This document shows positions 27,313 to 37,035 of a DNA stretch of 64,000 nt, piece by piece (the stretch's first letter is position 1; each line of letters opens with the position of its first letter). Under the pieces are notes generated by a model. The model ran no database searches. It was not told the origin of the DNA and saw only the letters and a list, made by a program, of their open reading frames with translations. Position numbers and translations under genes: made by a program. The DNA is from Streptomyces lasiicapitis (lineage in GTDB: Bacteria > Actinomycetota > Actinomycetes > Streptomycetales > Streptomycetaceae). The stretch lies in NCBI RefSeq assembly GCF_014646335.1, contig NZ_BMNG01000005.1, positions 371,543 to 435,542 of the forward strand. Reading direction: 5' to 3'.

Positions 27313-28395
27313 TCAGCGCTCGACCTCGCCCTTGATGAACTTCTCGACGTTGTTGTAGGCCTCGTCGTCGAAGTACTGCACCGGCGGGGACTTCATGAAG
27401 TACGAGGACGCCGACAGGATCGGGCCGCCGATGCCGCGGTCCTTGGCGATCTTCGCGGCGCGCAGGGCGTCGATGATGACACCCGCGGAGTTCGGGGAGT
27501 CCCAGACCTCGAGCTTGTACTCCAGGTTCAGCGGGACGTCGCCGAAGGCGCGGCCCTCGAGGCGGACGTACGCCCACTTGCGGTCGTCGAGCCACGCGAC
27601 GTAGTCCGACGGGCCGATGTGGACGTTCTTCTCGCCCAGCTCGCGGTCGGGGATCTGCGAGGTGACGGCCTGCGTCTTCGAGATCTTCTTCGACTCGAGG
27701 CGGTCGCGCTCCAGCATGTTCTTGAAGTCCATGTTGCCGCCGACGTTCAGCTGCATGGTGCGCTCGAGACGGACACCGCGGTCCTCGAACAGCTTCGCCA
27801 TGACGCGGTGCGTGATGGTGGCGCCGACCTGGGACTTGATGTCGTCACCGACGATCGGCACGCCGGCCTCGGTGAACTTGTCCGCCCACTCCTTCGTACC
27901 GGCGATGAAGACCGGGAGGGCGTTGACGAAGGCGACCTTGGCGTCGATGGCGCACTGGGCGTAGAACTTCGCCGCGTCCTCGGAACCGACGGGCAGGTAG
28001 CAGACGAGGACGTCGACCTGGCGGTCCTTGAGGATCTGGACGACGTCGACCGGGGCCTCGGTGGACTCCTCGATGGTCTGGCGGTAGTACAGGCCCAGGC
28101 CGTCGAGGGTGTGACCACGCTGGACCTGGACGCCGGAGTTCGGCACGTCGCAGATCTTGATGGTGTTGTTCTCGCTGGCACCGATGGCGTCCGCGAGGTC
28201 GAGGCCGACCTTCTTCGCGTCGACGTCGAACGCGGCGACGAACTCGACGTCACCGACGTGGTAGTCGCCGAACTGGACGTGCATCAGGCCCGGGACCTTG
28301 GCGTCCGGGTCGGCGTCCTTGTAGTACTCGACGCCCTGGACCAGCGAGGCGGCGCAGTTGCCCACGCCGACGATGGCTACGCGAACCGAACCCAT
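27313..28395 (-). CDS. ino1: Inositol-3-phosphate synthase (myo-inositol-1-phosphate synthase)
   Basis: The enzyme converts glucose 6-phosphate to inositol 3-phosphate, the first step toward phosphatidylinositol and mycothiol, the main actinobacterial thiol. The 360-residue product has the NAD-binding N-terminus [21 protein letters not shown] and conserved segments such as [13 protein letters not shown] and [15 protein letters not shown]. The ATG at 28395 ([10 protein letters not shown]) is preceded by AGGGAG. It follows the PadR regulator gene by 59 nt on the same strand, suggesting co-transcription and PadR control. Confidence 0.95.
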   Translation of the reverse strand: MGSVRVAIVGVGNCAASLVQGVEYYKDADPDAKVPGLMHVQFGDYHVGDVEFVAAFDVDAKKVGLDLADAIGASENNTIKICDVPNSGVQVQRGHTLDGLGLYYRQTIEESTEAPVDVVQILKDRQVDVLVCYLPVGSEDAAKFYAQCAIDAKVAFVNALPVFIAGTKEWADKFTEAGVPIVGDDIKSQVGATITHRVMAKLFEDRGVRLERTMQLNVGGNMDFKNMLERDRLESKKISKTQAVTSQIPDRELGEKNVHIGPSDYVAWLDDRKWAYVRLEGRAFGDVPLNLEYKLEVWDSPNSAGVIIDALRAAKIAKDRGIGGPILSASSYFMKSPPVQYFDDEAYNNVEKFIKGEVER

Positions 28396-28454
28396 TCCGG
28401 TTGCTCCCTGTGTGATCTCGGTATTCCGGATGAAACCCCGCGGAATGCGGAGCT

Positions 28455-29141
28455 TCACTTGGTGGTGTCGTCGGACGCATCCGGCGGCGGGGTGCTGCCC
28501 CGCCGCCGGGGCAGGACGCCCGACTCCCCAGATGTGCTGTTCTGCTGAGCGGGGCCTTCGGGTGCGGACCGTTGCTGGTCGCGTCCCTGGCGCTCGCTCT
28601 CGATGAGCTCGTTCAGCCAGCGCACTTCGCGCTCCACGGATTCCATCCCGTGCCGCTGCAGCTCAAGCGTGTAGTCGTCGAGGCGCTCCCGGGTGCGGGC
28701 CAGGGAAGCGCGCATCTTCTCGAGGCGCTCCTCCAGGCGGCTGCGGCGGCCCTCGAGCACCCGCATCCGCACGTCTCGCGAGGTCTGCCCGAAGAAGGCG
28801 AAGCGGGCGGCGAAGTGCTCGTCCTCGTACGCATCGGGGCCGGTCTGCGAGAGCAGTTCCTCGAAGTGTTCCTTACCTTCCGCCGTCAACCGGTAGACGA
28901 TCTTGGCGCGGCGTCCCGCGAGGGGAGCTGCCAGGGTCTCTGCGGTGGCGGTGCCCGACTCCTCGATCAACCAGCCGTTCGCGACCAGCGTCTTGAGGCA
29001 CGGGTACAGCGACCCGTAGCTGAAGGCGCGGAACACACCCAGTGAGGTGTTGAGCCGCTTGCGCAGCTCATAGCCGTGCATCGGGGACTCGCGAAGCAGA
29101 CCGAGCACGGCGAACTCGAGGATGCCGGAGCGTCTGCTCAT
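28455..29141 (-). CDS. PadR-family transcriptional regulator
   Basis: A 228-residue regulator with an N-terminal PadR winged helix ([49 protein letters not shown]) and a C-terminal coiled coil rich in Arg/Glu (about 120-190), which usually mediates dimerisation. A Ser/Pro/Thr-rich tail follows. The ATG at 29141 was chosen because family homology begins there. A perfect inverted repeat 52 nt upstream is a likely autoregulatory operator. ino1 lies immediately downstream. Confidence 0.92.
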   Translation of the reverse strand: MSRRSGILEFAVLGLLRESPMHGYELRKRLNTSLGVFRAFSYGSLYPCLKTLVANGWLIEESGTATAETLAAPLAGRRAKIVYRLTAEGKEHFEELLSQTGPDAYEDEHFAARFAFFGQTSRDVRMRVLEGRRSRLEERLEKMRASLARTRERLDDYTLELQRHGMESVEREVRWLNELIESERQGRDQQRSAPEGPAQQNSTSGESGVLPRRRGSTPPPDASDDTTK

Positions 29142-29192
29142 CGTCGCCTCCTGTCTGTCCCGGTCTGTCGGCCGCGGCCCTTTATGCCGAGC

Positions 29193-29215
29193 TGATGTAT
29201 CGGCTCGATACATCA
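29193..29215. promoter_or_regulatory. Candidate PadR operator
   Basis: A perfect inverted repeat, arms TGATGTATCG (29193-29202) and CGATACATCA (29206-29215) with a 3-bp spacer, lies upstream of padR. The ATGTAT/ATACAT core matches typical PadR operators. AT-rich palindromes are rare in this 70%-GC DNA. The 29142-29516 gap otherwise contains only divergent promoters that I cannot place. Confidence 0.8.
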
Positions 29216-29516
29216 CGACGATAGAACGAGGTCACGCCTGGGACAAGAGGGGGCACGGTGAACGGCATCACATCACCGATTCGTAGGAAGTAACTTGCCT
29301 GTTTTGGGGTGAACTTCAGGCCTACGAGGGTTTTGACGGTGCGTAGTCTGTGCGCCATGCATACCGCCGGGAACCAAGTGACGCGAGGGGGCGTCGTCGT
29401 CCCCGGTGCAGTGCGGATGAGTGCCGGAACGGGCGCATCCGTACATCGGGGGGACCGGAAACCAGCCGCCGTTTCCAGGCGCGGAGACCCGCGCCTGCCC
29501 GAGGAGTAGTCGTTCG

Positions 29517-32231
29517 ATGAGCGAGCACCGTCGCAAACCGCCGCAGCCGCAGGGCGGCGGACGCGCCGCGGCCAGGCGTGGCGCATCCGGCGCGCCGTCG
29601 GGCCGTCGCGCAGCACCGCGTGGCGCCACCGGATCGCCGCCGGCGCCTCCGTCGCACGCGCCCGGCGCCGCCGAGGGTGAGGAGCGACCCTATGGGGGCC
29701 GCGCCGAGGCCCGGCGCGCCGCCCGCAACGGCTCCGTCGGCAGCGGCACTGGTGGCCGCCGCAGGGCGGTGGAGACCGCTGGGCGGGGGCGCGGCAGAGG
29801 GCGTGTCCACGAGCCCGCAAAGAAGCGCTTCATCGACTACCCGCGCGCGGGCAAGGTCGGGCCGAAGCGGTGGATCCCGTCGTGGCGCCTCATCACCGGC
29901 CTGTTCATCGGGTTCCTCGGCAGCCTGATGGCGGTCGCGGGCATCGCGTACGCCCTCGTCGAGGTCCCGAAGGTCGCCGAGGCGGCCAAGGCACAGAACA
30001 ACGTCTACTACTGGGCCGACGGCTCGCAGATGGTCGCGACGGGTGGTGAGACCAACCGCCAGATCATCAAGTACGCGGACATCCCGAGGGCCATGCGCAA
30101 CGCCGTCATCTCGGCCGAGAACAAGACCTTCAACAAGGACAAGGGCGTCGACCCGATGGGCATCGCCCGCGCCGTGGTCAACATGGCGAAGGGTGGTCAG
30201 ACCCAGGGCGGCTCGACCATCACGCAGCAGTACGTGAAGAACGCCCGCCTCGACGACCAGTCGCAGACGGTCTCCCGTAAGTTCAAGGAACTGTTCATCT
30301 CCATAAAGGTCGGCCGGGAGGTGAGCAAGGAAGAGATCATGGCGGGCTATCTGAACACCGCCTACTACGGCCGCAACGCCTACGGCATCCAGGCCGCCGC
30401 ACGCGCCTACTTCGCTGAGGACGCGGAAGACCTGAACCCGAGCCAGTGTGCTCTCCTCGCGACCGTCCTGAAGGGCGCCACGTACTACGACCCGGCCGGC
30501 TACGCCGAGATCGATCCCGCGGCCAGCCCGAAGGCCAACCGGGAGCGGGCCGAGAAGCGCTGGAAGTGGATCCTCGACGAAGAGGTCAAGGACGGCAGTC
30601 TGAGCGCCGAGGTCCGCGCCAAGTACACCAAGTTCCCGAAGCTGCAGAGCCCGCGCTCCAACGTCAAGCTGAGCGGCCAGATCGGCTATCTGGTGTCGCT
30701 CGCCAAGGCGTACGTCATCAACAACAGTGACGGCAGGATCACAGCCAGTCAGCTGGAACGAGGCGGCTACGAGATCCACACGACCTTCGACAAGAAGAAG
30801 GTCAAGCAGCTCGAAGACGCGGTGAAGAAGGTCCGCAAGGCGAAGATCAAGCCGGATGTGCGCCCGGACAAGGACACACACGTCCAGTTCGGTGGTGCCT
30901 CCGTCAACCCGAAGACCGGCGCGATCGAGGCCATCTACGGCGGTGAGGACGCGACGAAGCACTTCACCAACAACGCGGACACGACCGGCGCCCAGGTCGG
31001 CTCGACGTACAAGCCCTTCGTTCTGGCGGCGGCCTTCAAGAACGGCATCCGCTCCAAGACCGGCGGTGAGGTGCAGCCTGACGGTGAGCGCACCGTGGTC
31101 GACCCGAAGAGTCTGTACAGCGGCAAGAACAAGCTCAAGATCAAGAACTACAACGACACGGTCTGGCAGGACAAGGACGGCAAGGAGTGGTTGCAGACCA
31201 ACGACGGCAACCAGTCGTACAACCCGCCGACCTACGACATCGATCTCCGCGAGGCGATGCGGGAGTCGGTCAACTCGGCCTACGTCCAGCTCGGCATGGA
31301 CGTCGGGCTGGACAAGGTGAAGCGGGCGGCGATGGATGCCGGCCTCAAGGACGACAAGTCCATGGCAGGCGCCACCTACCCGTCCTTCTCCCTGGGCACC
31401 TCGTCGCCGAGCGCGATCCGAATGGCCGGTGCGTACGCCACGTTCGCCGCCAGCGGCAAGCAGCGTGACCCGTACTCGGTCAAGGAGGTCGAGAAGGAGG
31501 GCGAGACGGTCTTCACCCAGGATGTTGAGACCAAGAGCCCCTTCACCCCGACGGTGGCGAACAACGTCACCGACGTCCTGCGGACCGTCGTGGAAAAGGG
31601 CACCGGCACCTCGGCCAAGCTCCCCGGCCGTCAGGTGGCGGGCAAGACCGGTACGACCGACGGCAACAAGTCCGCCTGGTTCGTCGGGTACACGCCGCAG
31701 CTGTCGACGGCGATCAGCATGTACCGGCTCGACGACGACGAGAACAACAAGAAGCGCGAGTTCCTGGAGATGTTCGGCACGGGCGGTGAGAAGAAGATCC
31801 ACGGAGCTTCGTTCCCCGCGCGGATCTGGCAGGACTACATGGAAGAGGCGCTCAAGGGGAAGCGCGCCGTGCCGTTCCCGGCGCCGGGGCCGATCGGAGA
31901 GGTCGTCGGAGACACTCCGCCGCCCTCCCCGACGCCGACCGAAGAGCCCGAGCCGAGCGACTCCCCGTCGCCGACCCCGTCCGAGACCGAGTCCTCCTCC
32001 TCGCCGTCGCCGTCGGAGACTCCGGACCCGACCGAGACGTGCAATGACTGGGACCCGAGGTGCGAGGACAACGGTGGTGCGGCAGACGGTGGTGGCGATG
32101 ACGGTGGTGCCAACGGTGACCCCGGTGGCACCTCACCACCACCCACCGGCCAGCCGAACGGCGGCAACGGCAACGGCGGCAACAACGGCAACGACAACGG
32201 TGGAGGGCTCTTCGCCGGTCCGACCGGTTGA
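29517..32231 (+). CDS. Class A penicillin-binding protein (transglycosylase/transpeptidase)
   Basis: A bifunctional peptidoglycan polymerase of 904 residues. The cytoplasmic N-terminus (1-115) is Arg/Gly/Pro-rich. One membrane helix follows at about 124-146. The GT51 domain has the catalytic motif ISAENKTFNKDKGVD (Glu about residue 201) and GGSTITQQYVKNA. The transpeptidase domain has STYKPF (SxxK), SVNSAYVQ (SxN) and KTGTTDGNKSAWFVGYTP (KTG). The C-terminus is a Pro/Ser/Thr/Glu then Gly/Asn-rich tail with a CNDWDPRC cysteine pair, without PASTA domains. The ATG at 29517 follows GAGGAG. Confidence 0.93.
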   Translation: MSEHRRKPPQPQGGGRAAARRGASGAPSGRRAAPRGATGSPPAPPSHAPGAAEGEERPYGGRAEARRAARNGSVGSGTGGRRRAVETAGRGRGRGRVHEPAKKRFIDYPRAGKVGPKRWIPSWRLITGLFIGFLGSLMAVAGIAYALVEVPKVAEAAKAQNNVYYWADGSQMVATGGETNRQIIKYADIPRAMRNAVISAENKTFNKDKGVDPMGIARAVVNMAKGGQTQGGSTITQQYVKNARLDDQSQTVSRKFKELFISIKVGREVSKEEIMAGYLNTAYYGRNAYGIQAAARAYFAEDAEDLNPSQCALLATVLKGATYYDPAGYAEIDPAASPKANRERAEKRWKWILDEEVKDGSLSAEVRAKYTKFPKLQSPRSNVKLSGQIGYLVSLAKAYVINNSDGRITASQLERGGYEIHTTFDKKKVKQLEDAVKKVRKAKIKPDVRPDKDTHVQFGGASVNPKTGAIEAIYGGEDATKHFTNNADTTGAQVGSTYKPFVLAAAFKNGIRSKTGGEVQPDGERTVVDPKSLYSGKNKLKIKNYNDTVWQDKDGKEWLQTNDGNQSYNPPTYDIDLREAMRESVNSAYVQLGMDVGLDKVKRAAMDAGLKDDKSMAGATYPSFSLGTSSPSAIRMAGAYATFAASGKQRDPYSVKEVEKEGETVFTQDVETKSPFTPTVANNVTDVLRTVVEKGTGTSAKLPGRQVAGKTGTTDGNKSAWFVGYTPQLSTAISMYRLDDDENNKKREFLEMFGTGGEKKIHGASFPARIWQDYMEEALKGKRAVPFPAPGPIGEVVGDTPPPSPTPTEEPEPSDSPSPTPSETESSSSPSPSETPDPTETCNDWDPRCEDNGGAADGGGDDGGANGDPGGTSPPPTGQPNGGNGNGGNNGNDNGGGLFAGPTG

Positions 32232-32248
32232 CCCACGCTCCGCGTGAC

Positions 32249-32262
32249 GTTTCACGTGAAAC
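32249..32262. other. parS: parS site (perfect), first of a tandem pair
   Basis: Perfect core 17 nt after the PBP stop; its partner lies 5 bp further on, giving a 19-bp repeat spacing. Confidence 0.97.
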
Positions 32263-32267
32263 GACGT

Positions 32268-32281
32268 GTTTCACGTGAAAC
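32268..32281. other. parS: parS site (perfect), second of a tandem pair
   Basis: Perfect core directly followed by the PBP terminator stem beginning at 32282. Confidence 0.97.
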
Positions 32282-32316
32282 AAGGCCGCCGCATCCAGTA
32301 AGGGTGCGGCGGCCTT
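32282..32316 (+). terminator. Terminator after the PBP gene
   Basis: A 12-bp stem (AAGGCCGCCGCA with TGCGGCGGCCTT) abuts the second parS core, another parS-terminator junction. Confidence 0.8.
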
Positions 32317-32374
32317 GCCGTGTTCTCGGGCACGTTCGCGGGACTTCTCAGACCCGTACGGCAGGATGTGCGCC

Positions 32375-33946
32375 ATGCCCAGCGCAGAGAAGATGCCCCC
32401 CACACGCGCGCATCAGTCAGCAACCGAAGAGGCCCCGCAGTCTGTGCTCCCCACGAAGCAGGACGAGGTCGCCGCGGCCGGCAGTGAGCTGATCGGCGGA
32501 CCGATCGGTCGCAGAGCCCTGCTGATGACGACCCGGCTGACTCCCGTACGCGTCATCGCACTGGTCGCCATCGGGATGTTCGCACTCGGCATGGTGCAGA
32601 AGATGCCCTGCTACAACGGCGGCTGGTTCGTCGGAGCGAGCTCGCAGTACACACACGCCTGCTACTCCGACATCCCCCACCTCTACCAGGGGCGCGGCTT
32701 CGCCGACGGGCTTCTGCCGTACTTCGACCGGCTGCCCGACAACGTCGGCATGGAGTACCTCGAGTACCCGGTGCTGACCGGAGCGTTCATGCAGGTGGCC
32801 GCCTGGCTGACGCCGAACGGCGGGAGCATCCAGCACCAGGAGAAGTTCTACTGGATGGTCAACGCCGGGATGCTGATGGTCTGCACCGTCGTCATCGCCG
32901 TCTGTGTGGCCCGCATCCACCGCCGCCGCCCCTGGGACGCCCTGCTCGTCGCCCTCGCCCCCGCCTTCGCGCTGACGGCCACCATCAACTGGGACCTGTT
33001 CGCCGTGGCCCTCACGGCCCTGGCGATGCTGATGTGGTCGCGTGAGAGGCCGCTCGCCGCCGGCCTCCTCATCGGGCTCGCGGCCGCCGCGAAGCTCTAT
33101 CCGGCGCTGCTCCTCGGGCCGCTGCTCGTGCTGTGCTGGCGCGCGGGGCGCTGGCGGGCCTTCTGGGTGTCCGCCGCGGCCGCGCTGGGTGCCTGGCTGG
33201 TGGTGAACCTGCCGGTGATGATCAGCCACGACGCGGCGGGCTTCCACATCCGGGAGGGCTGGGCGAAGTTCTATACGTTCAGCCAGGAACGCGGTGTCGA
33301 CTTCGGCTCGTTCTGGCTGATCCTCTCCCAGCGCATGGACGACCCCCTCACCACGGACACGGTGAACCACCTCGCGACCGCGCTGATGCTGCTGTGCTGC
33401 CTTGGCGTGGCCGCGCTGGGCCTCACCGCGCCACGTCGCCCGCGGTTCGCGCAGCTGGCCTTCCTGGTGGTCGCCGCCTTCGTCCTCACCAACAAGGTCT
33501 ACTCGCCGCAGTACGTGCTGTGGCTGATTCCGCTCGCCGCGCTGGCCCGGCCGCGCTGGCGGGACTTCCTCATCTGGCAGGCGTGCGAGGTCGCGTACTT
33601 CCTGGGGATCTGGATGTACCTCGCGTTCACGACGAGCGGGGACGCGCACAAGGGGCTGCCCACCGAGGGCTATCAACTGGCCATCGGCGTGCACCTGTTG
33701 GGGACGCTGTACCTGTGCGCCGTGGTCGTACGCGACATCCTCATGCCGGAGCGGGACGTGGTGCGAAAGACCGGGGAGGACGATCCCTCCGGCGGGGTTC
33801 TGGACGGTGCGGCGGACGTCTTCGTGCTCGGGCCCGCGGCCCATCCGCCGCGGAGAGCAGCCGTGCAGGAGGGATCCGGTACGTATGTGTCATGGGGGGC
33901 GGCGAGCGATGGTTTCGCTCTGAGCGAACAGCCTCCGGCCCGCTGA
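32375..33946 (+). CDS. GT87-like integral membrane glycosyltransferase
   Basis: A 523-residue protein with about 10 membrane helices. After the first helix a periplasmic segment has MPCYNGGWF, YTHACYSDI and LYQGRGFADGLLPYFD, then the MEYLEYPVLTG motif seen in GT87 mannosyl/arabinosyl transferases using polyprenyl-phosphate sugars. Acceptor and donor are unknown. The start is uncertain: ATGs at 32375, 32366 and 32315 are in frame; 32375 is taken. The last 70 residues are hydrophilic. It lies between the PBP and the FemX pair, suggesting an envelope glycan role (inference). Confidence 0.8.
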   Translation: MPSAEKMPPTRAHQSATEEAPQSVLPTKQDEVAAAGSELIGGPIGRRALLMTTRLTPVRVIALVAIGMFALGMVQKMPCYNGGWFVGASSQYTHACYSDIPHLYQGRGFADGLLPYFDRLPDNVGMEYLEYPVLTGAFMQVAAWLTPNGGSIQHQEKFYWMVNAGMLMVCTVVIAVCVARIHRRRPWDALLVALAPAFALTATINWDLFAVALTALAMLMWSRERPLAAGLLIGLAAAAKLYPALLLGPLLVLCWRAGRWRAFWVSAAAALGAWLVVNLPVMISHDAAGFHIREGWAKFYTFSQERGVDFGSFWLILSQRMDDPLTTDTVNHLATALMLLCCLGVAALGLTAPRRPRFAQLAFLVVAAFVLTNKVYSPQYVLWLIPLAALARPRWRDFLIWQACEVAYFLGIWMYLAFTTSGDAHKGLPTEGYQLAIGVHLLGTLYLCAVVVRDILMPERDVVRKTGEDDPSGGVLDGAADVFVLGPAAHPPRRAAVQEGSGTYVSWGAASDGFALSEQPPAR

Positions 33947-33960
33947 GGCGGGGAGCAAGT

Positions 33961-34001
33961 TGAAGGGCCGGTACGCGCACGTGGCGCGTACCGGCCCTTC
34001 A
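33961..34001. terminator. Bidirectional terminator
   Basis: A perfect 18-bp stem (arms 33961-33978 and 33984-34001, TGAAGGGCCGGTACGCGC and complement) with loop ACGTG lies between the convergent GT87-like and alanine-racemase-like genes. Confidence 0.9.
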
Positions 34002-34047
34002 ACGTTCTACCGCGCTGTCGCGAGCGTATCGCCTGGTGGGGCTTTGC

Positions 34048-35079
34048 TCAGCGGTCGACGATCCGGTCGAACTGCGTGGTCGTGTGCCGCAGGTGGGCCA
34101 CCAGTTCCTCGCCGACCTTCGGCTCCGGCGCGTCCGAGGGGACGAAGAGCAGCGAGACCTGCATGTGCGGCGGCTCGGCGAACCAGCGCTGCTTGCCGCC
34201 CCAGACGAACGGCGACAGGTTGCGGTTGACGGTCGCGAGGCCCGCGCGGGCCACGCCCTTCGCCCGCGGCATCATGCCGTGCAGCGCCTTCGGCGCCTCC
34301 AGGCCGACGCCGTGCGAGGTGCCGCCCGCGACGACGACCAGCCAGCCGTCGGACGCGGTCTTCTGCTGCCGGTAGCCGAAGCGGTCCCCCTTCGCGACCT
34401 GAGTGACGTCCAGGATGGCACCCCGGTACTCGGTCGCGTCGTGGTCGCCCAGCCAGAGCTTCGTACCGATGCGCGCCCGGAAGCGGGTCTGCGGGAACTG
34501 CTGTTGGAGGCGGACGAGTTCGCCGGCCTTCAGGTGGCTGACGAACATCGTGTGCAGGGGCAGGCGGGCCGCGCGCAGCCGGTCCATCCAGCCGATGACC
34601 TCCTCGACGGCGTCCGAGCCGTCGGTGCGGTCCAGGGGCAGGTGGATCGCGAAGCCTTCGAGGCGTACGTCCTCGATGGCGGCGTGCAGATGCGGCAGGT
34701 CCTGCTCGCTGATGCCGTGCCGCTTCATCGAGGACATGACCTCGATGACGACGCGGGCGCCCACGAGACCGTGCACGCCGTCGAGCGACGACACGGAGCG
34801 GATGACGCGGTCGGGCAGCGGCACGGGCTCTTCGCCTCGCCGGAACGGCGTCAGGACCAGCAGGTCACCGCTGAACCAGTCCTTGATCCGGGCGGCTTCG
34901 TAGGTTGTGCCGACGGCGAGTACGTCGGAGCCGAATCGCGTGGCCTCCTCCGCGAGCCGCTCGTGACCGAAGCCATAGCCGTTGCCCTTGCAGACCGGGA
35001 CGATGCCCGGGAACTGCTCCAGCATGTGCTTCTGATGTGCCCGCCAGCGCGCGGTGTCGACATAGAGCGTGAGCGCCAT
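34048..35079 (-). CDS. Alanine racemase-like PLP protein
   Basis: A 343-residue protein with an alanine racemase N-terminal barrel. The PLP lysine motif PVCKGNGYGFGHERLA (Lys about 31) matches the Alr pattern CKANAYGHG. The C-terminal portion is present but divergent: a GYRQQKTA segment stands where Alr has GYGRT, and I cannot confirm the second catalytic tyrosine. It follows femX by 87 nt on the same strand, so it may supply or edit an amino acid for wall cross-bridge synthesis (inference). True racemase activity is not certain. The ATG at 35079 is the start. Confidence 0.8.
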   Translation of the reverse strand: MALTLYVDTARWRAHQKHMLEQFPGIVPVCKGNGYGFGHERLAEEATRFGSDVLAVGTTYEAARIKDWFSGDLLVLTPFRRGEEPVPLPDRVIRSVSSLDGVHGLVGARVVIEVMSSMKRHGISEQDLPHLHAAIEDVRLEGFAIHLPLDRTDGSDAVEEVIGWMDRLRAARLPLHTMFVSHLKAGELVRLQQQFPQTRFRARIGTKLWLGDHDATEYRGAILDVTQVAKGDRFGYRQQKTASDGWLVVVAGGTSHGVGLEAPKALHGMMPRAKGVARAGLATVNRNLSPFVWGGKQRWFAEPPHMQVSLLFVPSDAPEPKVGEELVAHLRHTTTQFDRIVDR

Positions 35080-35166
35080 GGCTGGATCCCGGAACCTTTC
35101 TGGTGTCTGCGGTGTGGCAGAGGTGTGGAAGGAGTGGAAGGTGATGCGGACGGAAGCTGCGGTGGA

Positions 35167-36288
35167 TCAGCGGCGCGACATGTAGATGTCGAGGGCCTTG
35201 TGCAGCAGCTTGTTCAGCGGGAAGTCCCACTCACCGACGTATTCCACGGCCTCGCCGCCGGTGCCGACCTTGAACTGGATCAGGCCGAAGAGGTGGTCCG
35301 TCTCGTCGAGCGAGTCGGAGATGCCCCGCAGGTCGTAGACGGACGCGCCGAGCGCGTAGGCGTCGCGCAGCATCCGCCACTGCATGGCGTTCGAGGGCCG
35401 GACCTCACGACCGATGTTGTCGGAAGCGCCGTAGGAGTACCAGACGTGCCCGCCGACGACGAGCATCGTCGCCGCCGAAAGGTTCACGCCGTTGTGCCGC
35501 GCGAAGTACAGCCGCATGCGGTTGGGATCCTCGGTGTTGAGGGTCTGCCACATCTGCTGGAAGTAACCCAGCGGCCGCGGGCGGAACTTGTCGCGGATCG
35601 CGGTGATCTCGTAGAGGCGCTGCCATTCGGCGAGGTCCTGATAGCCGCCCTGGACGACCTCGACGCCGGCCTTCTCGGCCTTCTTGATGTTGCGGCGCCA
35701 GAGCTGGTTGAAGTTCTTGAGTACGTCGTCCAGGGCGCGGTTGGCCAGCGGCACCTGGAACACATAGCGGGGCTGCACGTCTCCGAAGCCGGCGCCGCCG
35801 TCCTCGCCCTGCTGCCAGCCCATGCGGCGCAGCTTGTCCGAGACCTCGAAGGCGCGCGGTTCGATGGTCGTCGCCTCGACGTCGCGCAGCCGCTTCACGT
35901 CCGGGTTCTGGATGCCGGACTTGATCGCGGCCGAGTTCCAGCGGCGGATGACGACCGGCGGGCCCATCTTCACGGAGAAGGCGCCCTGCTTCTTCAGGTG
36001 CGCCAGCATCGGCTGGAGCCACTCGTCCAGGTTCGGGGCGTACCAGTTGATGACCGGGCCCTCGGGCAGATACGCGAGATAGCGCTTGACCTTCGGCAAC
36101 TGGCGGTAGAGCACCAGGCCCACGCCCACCAACTGGCCGGTCCTGTCGTCGAACCAGCCCAGGTTCTCCGAACGCCATTCACTCTTCACGTCTGCCCATG
36201 CGGGGACCTGGCAATGGCTAGCCGACGGCAGGCTCTGGATGTACGCCAGATGTTGCTCTCGGCTGATGGTCCTCAGGGTCAGGCTCAT
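35167..36288 (-). CDS. femX: FemX/FemAB-type lipid II aminoacyltransferase
   Basis: FemX-type enzymes add the first cross-bridge amino acid (Gly in Streptomyces) to lipid II using aminoacyl-tRNA. The 373-residue product has the FemAB double-GNAT fold. The first half contains QVPAWADVKSEW and YLPEGPVINW. A coiled stretch FNQLWRRNIKKAEKAGVEV is characteristic. The C-terminal half has YGASDNIGREVRPSNAMQW and YDLRGISDSLDETDHLFGL. The ATG at 36288 follows GAGGAGCGCC. In S. coelicolor femX has this location, downstream of a small membrane protein gene and beside an alr-like gene. Confidence 0.9.
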   Translation of the reverse strand: MSLTLRTISREQHLAYIQSLPSASHCQVPAWADVKSEWRSENLGWFDDRTGQLVGVGLVLYRQLPKVKRYLAYLPEGPVINWYAPNLDEWLQPMLAHLKKQGAFSVKMGPPVVIRRWNSAAIKSGIQNPDVKRLRDVEATTIEPRAFEVSDKLRRMGWQQGEDGGAGFGDVQPRYVFQVPLANRALDDVLKNFNQLWRRNIKKAEKAGVEVVQGGYQDLAEWQRLYEITAIRDKFRPRPLGYFQQMWQTLNTEDPNRMRLYFARHNGVNLSAATMLVVGGHVWYSYGASDNIGREVRPSNAMQWRMLRDAYALGASVYDLRGISDSLDETDHLFGLIQFKVGTGGEAVEYVGEWDFPLNKLLHKALDIYMSRR

Positions 36289-36458
36289 TCGCGGCGCTCC
36301 TCGGGCTGGTGTGTCCCCATGGGTACAGGGGCTCCGGCTCTCGCGCCGAAGCCTACTGCGCCCTGCGAGCGCCCCGTCTGGGCGTATCGAACCTTCGCCC
36401 CCGGCCATGCTCTGACCAGGGGCGGTGCGGGTCCGTCAGCGGCAGGTCCGCGGCAAGG

Positions 36459-36770
36459 TCACCAGAGCCCGCCGAAGAGCCCGCCGTGGGCCATGCCCAG
36501 GAAGAAGCCGACCGCCGAGGCGCCGAGCCCGACGATCAGGAAGGAGCGCTCGCGGGTCGTCACCGAGATGAACTGGCCGTACGCCCCCGTGAAGATCCCG
36601 ACGAGACCGGTCCAGGAACTGAGCAGATGCAGGTTGTGGAACATCGCCGTCACGAAGGCGATGGCTCCGAGGGCCAGCGTCACACCGAGCAGCGTGTCCT
36701 GGAGCGGATGGGGTTTGCCGTCGGTGGCGAAGAGAGAGCCGACGGTGTTGCGTCGCATTGTCTGTGCCAT
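36459..36770 (-). CDS. Small integral membrane protein
   Basis: A 103-residue protein with three candidate membrane helices (LLGVTLALGAIAFVTAMF, LVGIFTGAYGQFISV, FLIVGLGASAVGFFLGM). The ATG at 36770 follows an excellent AGGAGG site. The function is unknown. It lies upstream of femX and divergent from rpsF. The 36771-37035 interval presumably holds the ribosomal operon promoter and leader; nothing specific is recognisable. Confidence 0.8.
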   Translation of the reverse strand: MAQTMRRNTVGSLFATDGKPHPLQDTLLGVTLALGAIAFVTAMFHNLHLLSSWTGLVGIFTGAYGQFISVTTRERSFLIVGLGASAVGFFLGMAHGGLFGGLW

Positions 36771-37035
36771 GGAGGCACCTCCTGCGGAAGGCAGCGCATC
36801 GTAGCGCCATACACACCCGATGTGTACAGATTCTGCCCGCCCACCGCCGGATTTCAACCGGAAGCCTCGGTGCGGGTACTGTGTACCGTCTGCACCGGTG
36901 TCTGCCCAGGCCACAGCAAGAGCCCCCGCTCGCGGGAGCCGATTGTCAGTGGCGGCCGATACCGTTGCGTACGCATCACGACCCTCCTGCCACGGAACGA
37001 CCGTGGCCGCTGAGTCCAAAGGAGGTGGGTTCCAC

